Below, piece after piece: positions 59,266 to 64,000 of a DNA stretch of 64,000 nucleotides. The position numbers were made by a program, and so were the translations under genes. The stretch is from Ferrovibrio terrae_A. Lineage in GTDB: Bacteria; Pseudomonadota; Alphaproteobacteria; Ferrovibrionales; Ferrovibrionaceae. The notes beneath the pieces are model-generated. The model made no database searches, had not been told where the DNA came from, and was given only the letters and a program-made list of their open reading frames with translations. The stretch's first letter is position 1, and the number at the start of each line of letters is the position of its first letter. The DNA is taken from positions 62,001 to 126,000 of the forward strand of contig NZ_CALSAN010000013.1 in NCBI RefSeq assembly GCF_943372915.1. Reading direction: 5' to 3'.

Positions 59266-59761
59266 TGCCATTCACCTCATAGTTCAGGACACGAAAAACG
59301 TGCGTCTGGACATCGGGATAAAGCGCGACATCCAGGGTGCATTGGGCTGTGCGGTAGCGCCATATTTTTGCCGGCGCGCGCTGCTCTTCCTCGGTCGGCG
59401 GGCCCAGCACTCCCCGGGCCTGCTCCATATCAAGTCCGACAAGCGGCGTATCGCCATCGCCACCAGGCACCTTGGGCAGAGCCGCAGGTGCCAGCGCCGG
59501 CGTCACAGATGCTACATCAGCCTGGGCTGCGGGCGATTTTGTGGCGACCGCCCCCGGTTTTTCTGACGTCACCGGTACCGGCGTGGCTCTGCCTTTCGCC
59601 GGCGATGCAGCAGGATGATGTGAAACGGACTGCGGCGGCACCTCGCTGCCCAGCGGCCAGCGGCCGGCATCACAGGCAGCCAAAAACACCAGCAGGCAGG
59701 GATATACCAGCAGCCATCCGGCGCTTTTCAGTGCATACCCGCATTGCTTCGTTTCAGCCAT
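59198..59761 (-). CDS. Putative inner-membrane lipoprotein co-encoded with the two-component system
   Basis: A 187-residue exported protein with a lipobox (LVFLAAC, C30) and Asp at +2, which in the E. coli rule retains lipoproteins in the inner membrane. A Pro/Ala/Ser-rich linker leads to a compact C-terminal domain (LVGLDMEQARGVLGPPTEEE, then IWRYRTAQCTLDVALYPD), resembling the OmlA/SmpA-type fold by its LxGxxxxxLxxxLGxPxxE pattern. It overlaps the response-regulator start by 68 bp. An accessory role in signal sensing by the kinase is inferred; no named family was recognised. Confidence 0.72.
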   Translation of the reverse strand: MAETKQCGYALKSAGWLLVYPCLLVFLAACDAGRWPLGSEVPPQSVSHHPAASPAKGRATPVPVTSEKPGAVATKSPAAQADVASVTPALAPAALPKVPGGDGDTPLVGLDMEQARGVLGPPTEEEQRAPAKIWRYRTAQCTLDVALYPDVQTHVFRVLNYEVNGNDGTEQGRRQCIAGLRSGARTR

Positions 59762-60229
59762 ATACCGCCTCCCGGCATGTCGCTATGACGCCCATTTGAG
59801 CCATCACGCCACATCCGCGACAAAACCTCTGCGTCAGGCGTTCAGGTGAATTACCCAAGCGCCCGTCGTTTTACCTTCTCGAGTTTCCCCTCTTCGAACC
59901 CGGCCAAGCTTGCGGCCAGGGAAATGCTCCCGTTGGTCCAACCCTAACGATACAGCAGAGGATCGGTTCATGCCGCGACGGTTAAAACCGGGCAAGAGCA
60001 TGGGGGCGATGCTATAAGATGATTGAAAGGCTTCAAGTTCGACGCGTCATGTCTGTGGTCGGACCACAGAAAAGTCACACGGCCCACGCATCGCCACAGC
60101 GATATGGCATGGCCACGCCTTTACCACACACAAAGTCATCAGGCTCTCCCATCATCGCCCCATCTCGCATGGCAGCGCCAATCCCGCGCGCGATACGCAG
60201 GATTTGGATTCAAGGAGGCCGTAACGTCC
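59762..60229. other. 468-bp intergenic region between lipoprotein and phosphomannomutase genes
   Basis: No convincing gene. It should hold divergent promoters. It includes the 19-bp palindrome (60052-60070), an overlapping CACAG-N5-TCAC element (60065-60078) related to the exopolysaccharide motif, and AAGGAGG before the phosphomannomutase ATG. An open frame in phase with the phosphomannomutase runs from 60023, but it lacks homologous sequence and a ribosome binding site. Confidence 0.6.
60052..60070. promoter_or_regulatory. Perfect 19-bp palindrome TCTGTGGTCGGACCACAGA
   Basis: Nine-base arms around a single central G, 160 bp upstream of the phosphomannomutase start. Its right half overlaps the CACAG-N5-TCAC element. 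Symmetry suggests a dimeric regulator site; there is no T tract, so a terminator is unlikely. Confidence 0.45.
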
Positions 60230-61642
60230 ATGACCAGGCAAAAGTTCAATCCCGCTATTCTGCGTGAATACGATATTCGCGGTATTGTCGGCAAAACCCT
60301 GCAAAGCGAGGATGCCCAGCACCTCGGTCAGGCTTTCGGCACATTGGTGCGGCGCGGTGGCGGTCGCTCGGTGGCACTCTGCCGCGACGGTCGCCTCAGC
60401 TCCCCACAGATCAGCCGAGCCTTTTCGCGCGGCTTGCGCCATGCCGGCGTTGACGTCATGGCCATTGGCCTCGGGCCCACGCCGATGCTGTATTTCGCGG
60501 AACGGCATTTACCAGCCGATGCCGGCGCCATGATCACCGGATCGCACAATCCGCCCGACTACAATGGCTTCAAGCTCACCATTGCCGGCAAGACGATCTA
60601 TGGCGAGGAGATCCAGAAACTCGGCGCTATTATCGCAGAAGGCAATTACGCCACAGGGAACGGCAAGGTCCTGCGCCGTTCGGTTGCCGGAAGTTATACC
60701 ATGCGCATCCTGCAGGATGCCGACCTGGCCCGGCCACTTTCCGTGGCCTGGGATCCCGGCAACGGTGCCGCCTGCCCGATCGTCGAGGGCCTGGTTCGAC
60801 GCCTGCCCGGCCGCCATATCGTGCTGAATGGCACAGTGGATGGCACCTTCCCCAACCACCACCCCGATCCGACCCTGCCTGAGACCCTGGAGCAGTTGCG
60901 CAAGACCGTGCTGAGCGAAGGGCTCGATCTCGGCATCGCCTTTGACGGCGACGGCGATCGGCTCGGCGTGATCGACAACAAGGGCCGCGTGCTGTGGGGC
61001 GACCAGCTGATGATGCTGTGGTCGGAGGAAATACTGCGGCGGCAGCCCGGCGCCACCATCATCGCCGACGTGAAGACGAGCCAGACCCTGTTCGATGCGA
61101 TCGAGCGCATGGGTGGAAAACCGATCATGTGGCGCACCGGCCATTCGTTGATCAAGGCCAAGATGCGCGAAACCGGCGCCCAGCTGGCTGGTGAAATGAG
61201 CGGGCATATTTTCTTCGCCGATCGCTATTTCGGCTTTGATGATGCGCTTTATGCTGCGATCCGCCTGCTTAATGTCGTGGCCCGTTCACCGCGCAGCCTG
61301 GCCGATCTGCGCGACCGGCTGCCGGAAACAGTGAATACGCCGGAGCTGCGCATCGAATGCAGCGAGGAAGACAAATTCCCGATCATCGATTCGGTGAAAT
61401 CCCGCCTGCAGGCGGCCGGCGCCACGGTCAATGATATTGATGGCGTGCGGGTACAGACTGCAGACGGCTGGTGGCTGCTGCGCGCCTCGAACACCCAGAA
61501 TGTGCTGGTGGCACGCTGCGAGGCCAATGACCGGGCCGGCCTGGCACGCCTGAAGCATGCGTTGGGCGAGCAACTCAGCGCCAGTGGTGTGGAATCTGCC
61601 GTCATCTCCTCGGCCCTCGACGAGACGGCGGCAGCGGCCTAA
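60230..61642 (+). CDS. algC: Phosphomannomutase/phosphoglucomutase (AlgC type)
   Basis: A 470-residue alpha-D-phosphohexomutase interconverting hexose-6-P and hexose-1-P, feeding both GDP-mannose (through ManC) and UDP-glucose. Motifs: phosphoserine loop TGSHNPPDYNG, metal loop FDGDGDRLG, sugar loop GEMSGHIFF, and the C-terminal phosphate-binding RASNTQNVLVARCEA. The start MTRQKFNPAILREYDIRG is supported by AAGGAGG and by the YDIRG N-terminus usual for the family. The stop overlaps the convergent LysR gene stop by 4 bp. Confidence 0.95.
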   Translation: MTRQKFNPAILREYDIRGIVGKTLQSEDAQHLGQAFGTLVRRGGGRSVALCRDGRLSSPQISRAFSRGLRHAGVDVMAIGLGPTPMLYFAERHLPADAGAMITGSHNPPDYNGFKLTIAGKTIYGEEIQKLGAIIAEGNYATGNGKVLRRSVAGSYTMRILQDADLARPLSVAWDPGNGAACPIVEGLVRRLPGRHIVLNGTVDGTFPNHHPDPTLPETLEQLRKTVLSEGLDLGIAFDGDGDRLGVIDNKGRVLWGDQLMMLWSEEILRRQPGATIIADVKTSQTLFDAIERMGGKPIMWRTGHSLIKAKMRETGAQLAGEMSGHIFFADRYFGFDDALYAAIRLLNVVARSPRSLADLRDRLPETVNTPELRIECSEEDKFPIIDSVKSRLQAAGATVNDIDGVRVQTADGWWLLRASNTQNVLVARCEANDRAGLARLKHALGEQLSASGVESAVISSALDETAAAA

Positions 61643-62526
61643 GCGACGGTCGCCAGCAGCTTGGCTTCCGCCACCAGGGCCGCCGTCAGCGGTGTCATCG
61701 GCTCGCGGTTGGGCACAATCAGACCAATGGAATGCACCGCATCGGGCTCGACGATGGGAATCGAGCGCAGGCGTTCCGTCAGTCCCAGCGTATCCGCCAG
61801 CTTTTCTGGCATCACACTGGCCCAACGGCCGGTGCGCACATGCGAGAACAGCACAATCATCGAATTGGATTCCAGCGTCGGCTGCGGTTCGGTTCCGGCC
61901 GCGCTCAGCAGCTGGTTGATGATGCGGCGGTTCTGCATGTCAGGCGTCAGCAGACAGAGTGGAATCTTGCCCACCTCCGCCCAGGTCACTGTCGCGCGGT
62001 CACCCAGCGGACTGTCGGCCGAGGTCAGCAGGCGATACTGCTCGGCATAGAGCGGCACGGTGCGCACCTTGCCCAGCGGCTCGTTGTCGATGTAGCTGAG
62101 CCCGGCATCAATTTCCAGATTTTCCAGCATCGACAACACCTCGATCGAGGTGCGCGAGAGAATGGTGAACCGCACATTGGGATGCTTGGCGCGATAGGGC
62201 GTGGTCAACGCCGAGACCATCGCCAGAGCAGTGGGGATGGCGGCGATCTTCAGATGCCCCACCAGGCCATGGCGCAACGCGACCACCTCCTGCCGCATGG
62301 CACGCGCGTCGCCCACGATGCGGCGCGCCCAGTCCAGCACCCGCTCGCCTTCGGCGGTCAGGCCGAGAAAGCGCGAGCTGCGCTGCACCAGCATGACGCC
62401 CAGCGTGTCTTCCAGCTGCTTGATGCCGGCCGAGAGTGTCGGCTGGCTGACGCCACACTGCTCAGCGGCCTTGCCAAAGTTTTTCTCGCTGGCCAGCGCC
62501 AGCAGGAATTCCAGCTTGTCGATCAT
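61639..62526 (-). CDS. LysR family transcriptional regulator
   Basis: A 295-residue LysR regulator: HTH at about 3-60 (FLLALASEKNFGKAAEQCGVSQPTLSAGIKQLED), then a periplasmic-binding-fold effector domain (HLKIAAIPTALAM, VRFTILSRTSIEVLSMLENL). The strongly conserved IDAGLSYIDNEPLG resembles LysR proteins encoded beside NAD-dependent formate dehydrogenase genes in other proteobacteria, which I recall rather than can show; no such genes are in the window. It is divergent from the FAH-family gene, the likelier target. Confidence 0.9.
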   Translation of the reverse strand: MIDKLEFLLALASEKNFGKAAEQCGVSQPTLSAGIKQLEDTLGVMLVQRSSRFLGLTAEGERVLDWARRIVGDARAMRQEVVALRHGLVGHLKIAAIPTALAMVSALTTPYRAKHPNVRFTILSRTSIEVLSMLENLEIDAGLSYIDNEPLGKVRTVPLYAEQYRLLTSADSPLGDRATVTWAEVGKIPLCLLTPDMQNRRIINQLLSAAGTEPQPTLESNSMIVLFSHVRTGRWASVMPEKLADTLGLTERLRSIPIVEPDAVHSIGLIVPNREPMTPLTAALVAEAKLLATVA

Positions 62527-62644
62527 ACCCTAGCGACTATCCCGCATTCCGGCCGGCCGCAAGAGACCTGCACAACCGCGGCCCTCTCGGCCCTCCGCAC
62601 CAATAAAACACCATAAAACAGCATCTTGTGCACTGCCGCATGGC

Positions 62645-62657
62645 GCGAGCGGCTCGC
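62645..62657. promoter_or_regulatory. 13-bp palindrome GCGAGCGGCTCGC in the LysR/FAH divergent region
   Basis: Six-base arms around one base, in the 196-bp region between the LysR and FAH-family starts. An AT-rich direct repeat (ATAAAACACC ATAAAACAGC, 62603-62622) lies nearby and may mark the promoter. Both are only suggestive. Confidence 0.25.
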
Positions 62658-62722
62658 CTCGCCGCGACGACAATGTTTAGATGGCCGGGAATCGATACCC
62701 AGCTTCAGCCCGGATTCTTCAC

Positions 62723-63895
62723 ATGCTTGAGACCCTGATTGCCGCCTGCCTGCCCGAGGATCACGACCGCGCCACCCTGGTCGGGCGCGCCTGGCTGGCG
62801 GGCCAACCCGGCGGGCCGGCCGTCGTCGCCCTGCGCGGTGAAGACCTGGTCGATATCAGCAGTCTGGCCGCCACCATGAGCGACCTGCTGGACCGGGCGG
62901 ATGCAGCCGCCGCCGTGCAGGCTGCAGTCAGGACCGCGCCGGTGATCGGTACACTGAAAACCATTCTGGCCAACACGCCGACCCTGAAGGCGCCCTATCT
63001 GCTGGCGCCCTGCGACCTGCAGGCGGTGAAGGCTGCCGGCGTCACCTTTGCTGACAGCCTGATCGAGCGCGTGATCGAAGAGCAGATCCGCGGCGATGCC
63101 AGCCGCGCCGAAGCGGTGCGTGCCGAAATCGCAACAGCCCTGGGCGGCGAGATTTCCCGCATCAAGCCCGGCTCGCCCGAGGCCATGCGCCTGCGCGAAA
63201 CGCTGATGAAGCGCGGGGCCTGGTCGCAGTATCTGGAGGTCGGGATCGGGCCGGATGCCGAAGTCTTCACCAAATGCCAGCCGATGGCCTCCGTCGGCAC
63301 CGGCGCCAGTGTCGGCATCCATCCGGAGTCAACCTGGAACAACCCCGAACCAGAGGTGGTGCTGGCCATCGACAGCCGTGGCCAGATCATCGGCGCAACG
63401 CTTGGCAACGACGTCAACCTGCGTGATGTGGAAGGCCGCAGTGCCTTGCTGCTCGGCCGCGCCAAGGACAACAATGCCTCTAGCGCCATCGGGCCGTTCA
63501 TCCGCCTGTTCGACGCGCATTTCACGCTGGACGACCTGCGCAAGGCCGAGGTCAGCCTGGTGATCGCCGGCCAGGACAATTTCCGCCTCGAAGCCAGCTC
63601 GCACATGTCCAAGATCAGTCGCGACCCGCTCGACCTCGCCGCCCAGACCTTCGGCTCGTCGCACCAGTATCCCGATGGCGCCATGCTGTTCACCGGCACG
63701 ATGTTTGCGCCGATCCAGGATCGCGGCGCGCCCGGCATGGGCTTCACCCACAAGCCCGGCGATATCGTCACCATCCGCTCGCCCAAACTCGGCGGCCTGG
63801 TCAACAAGGTGGATTTCTGCGACCGCCTGCCACCCTGGGCCTTCGGCACCGGGGCGCTGATGCGCAATCTCGCCCAGCGCGGCTTGCTGCGCTAG
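62723..63895 (+). CDS. Fumarylacetoacetate hydrolase (FAH) family protein, sugar-acid type
   Basis: A 390-residue FAH-fold enzyme. The divalent-metal site is recognisable in VGIHPESTWNNPEPEVVLAI and LGNDVNLRDVEGRSALLLGR; KDNNASSAIGPFIRLFD follows. This longer, two-domain subtype includes 2-keto-3-deoxy-sugar-acid dehydratases rather than classical FAH. The UxaA-type gene 27 bp downstream supports sugar-acid catabolism. The ATG at 62723 (MLETLIAACLPEDHD) is preferred to one at 62681; neither has a strong ribosome binding site. Confidence 0.78.
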   Translation: MLETLIAACLPEDHDRATLVGRAWLAGQPGGPAVVALRGEDLVDISSLAATMSDLLDRADAAAAVQAAVRTAPVIGTLKTILANTPTLKAPYLLAPCDLQAVKAAGVTFADSLIERVIEEQIRGDASRAEAVRAEIATALGGEISRIKPGSPEAMRLRETLMKRGAWSQYLEVGIGPDAEVFTKCQPMASVGTGASVGIHPESTWNNPEPEVVLAIDSRGQIIGATLGNDVNLRDVEGRSALLLGRAKDNNASSAIGPFIRLFDAHFTLDDLRKAEVSLVIAGQDNFRLEASSHMSKISRDPLDLAAQTFGSSHQYPDGAMLFTGTMFAPIQDRGAPGMGFTHKPGDIVTIRSPKLGGLVNKVDFCDRLPPWAFGTGALMRNLAQRGLLR

Positions 63896-63922
63896 ATTAG
63901 CACCCAATCGAGGAGACGCCCC

Positions 63923-64000
63923 ATGCTGGAACGGGTTTCGGCGGTCATCCGCCTCAATGAACATGACAATGTGGTCGTGGCACGCGCCGAGCTGCTGCCT
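63923..64000 (+). CDS. UxaA/altronate-dehydratase-type N-terminal SAF domain protein (3' end outside window)
   Basis: The first 26 codons of a gene that continues beyond the window. The start has a strong GAGGAG site. The translated MLERVSAVIRLNEHDNVVVARA matches the beginning of the small SAF-domain subunits of the altronate/galactarate dehydratase (UxaA/SuyA) family, in which IRLxxxDNVxVA is typical. Only this segment can be judged, so the assignment is moderate, but it agrees with the FAH-family sugar-acid enzyme directly upstream. Confidence 0.6.
   Translation, partial: MLERVSAVIRLNEHDNVVVARAELLP

Noticed and set aside
60023..60229. A 69-codon N-terminal extension of the phosphomannomutase
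   Set aside because: The extension has no family resemblance, includes the palindrome region, and lacks a ribosome binding site, whereas the ATG at 60230 has AAGGAGG and the normal YDIRG start.
1..64000. tRNA/rRNA genes, CRISPR arrays, IS elements, prophage, toxin-antitoxin or restriction genes
   Set aside because: Gaps between genes are short and were read on both strands; none showed cloverleaf sequence, spaced direct repeats, terminal inverted repeats with transposase, or known mobile or defence gene motifs. Composition and codon choice look uniform except for the lysine tails.

Overview
The window is high-GC, densely coded chromosomal DNA. Gene content and arrangement fit an alphaproteobacterium, most likely a Rhodospirillales-type free-living heterotroph: a complete ccmABCDEFGHI cytochrome c maturation cluster, an AcnA-type aconitase, several ABC importers of organic substrates, and a Wzx/Wzy-type exopolysaccharide (EPS) locus. 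The taxonomic placement is inference from family resemblance; no rRNA, tRNA, IS element, prophage or CRISPR array was seen.

1-11.4 kb, transport: the end of ftsY, then a leftward operon for a UgpABCE-like importer ending in a GpdQ-type metallophosphodiesterase (probable glycerophosphodiester uptake and cleavage). A divergent Nudix/MarR pair follows, then an SsuABC/TauABC-like importer ending in an FAD-dependent oxidoreductase of unknown substrate.

11.4-27.1 kb: one long leftward array. It begins (right to left) with a long-chain acyl-CoA ligase, LivG, LivH, LivM, a periplasmic binding protein, LivF and a PaaK-like CoA ligase, and continues into ccmA-ccmI. The importer plus two CoA ligases suggests uptake and activation of a carboxylic acid. 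A perfect 18-bp palindrome lies upstream of the first gene, and a strong intrinsic terminator sits inside the array after the binding-protein gene.

27.4-34.8 kb, housekeeping: aconitase carrying an unusual ~100-residue lysine/alanine tail, two tandem FKBP prolyl isomerases, an LpxH-like phosphoesterase, HU, an MFS exporter and a small conserved protein. The PaaK-like ligase at 18.7-20.0 kb carries a shorter tail of the same kind.

34.9-61.6 kb, EPS locus: an FkbM methyltransferase, several glycosyltransferases (one an 818-residue double-domain fusion), GDP-fucose synthesis (ManC, phosphomannomutase, Gmd, Fcl), GalE, the WcaJ-like priming transferase, Wzx flippase, Wzy-like polymerase, Wzc tyrosine autokinase, Wza, an outer-membrane beta-barrel and a Tat-exported beta-helix protein. 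A lipoprotein/response regulator/histidine kinase module with unusually long overlaps is embedded in it. A 14-bp motif, GTGATCAANCTGTG, occurs three times, always in promoter regions of this locus and always in the same orientation to the downstream gene; two degenerate copies precede wza and the phosphomannomutase gene. This looks like an undescribed EPS regulon operator and is the most interesting signal in the window.

61.6-64.0 kb: a LysR regulator divergent from a fumarylacetoacetate-hydrolase-family enzyme and the start of a UxaA-type gene, probably sugar-acid catabolism.
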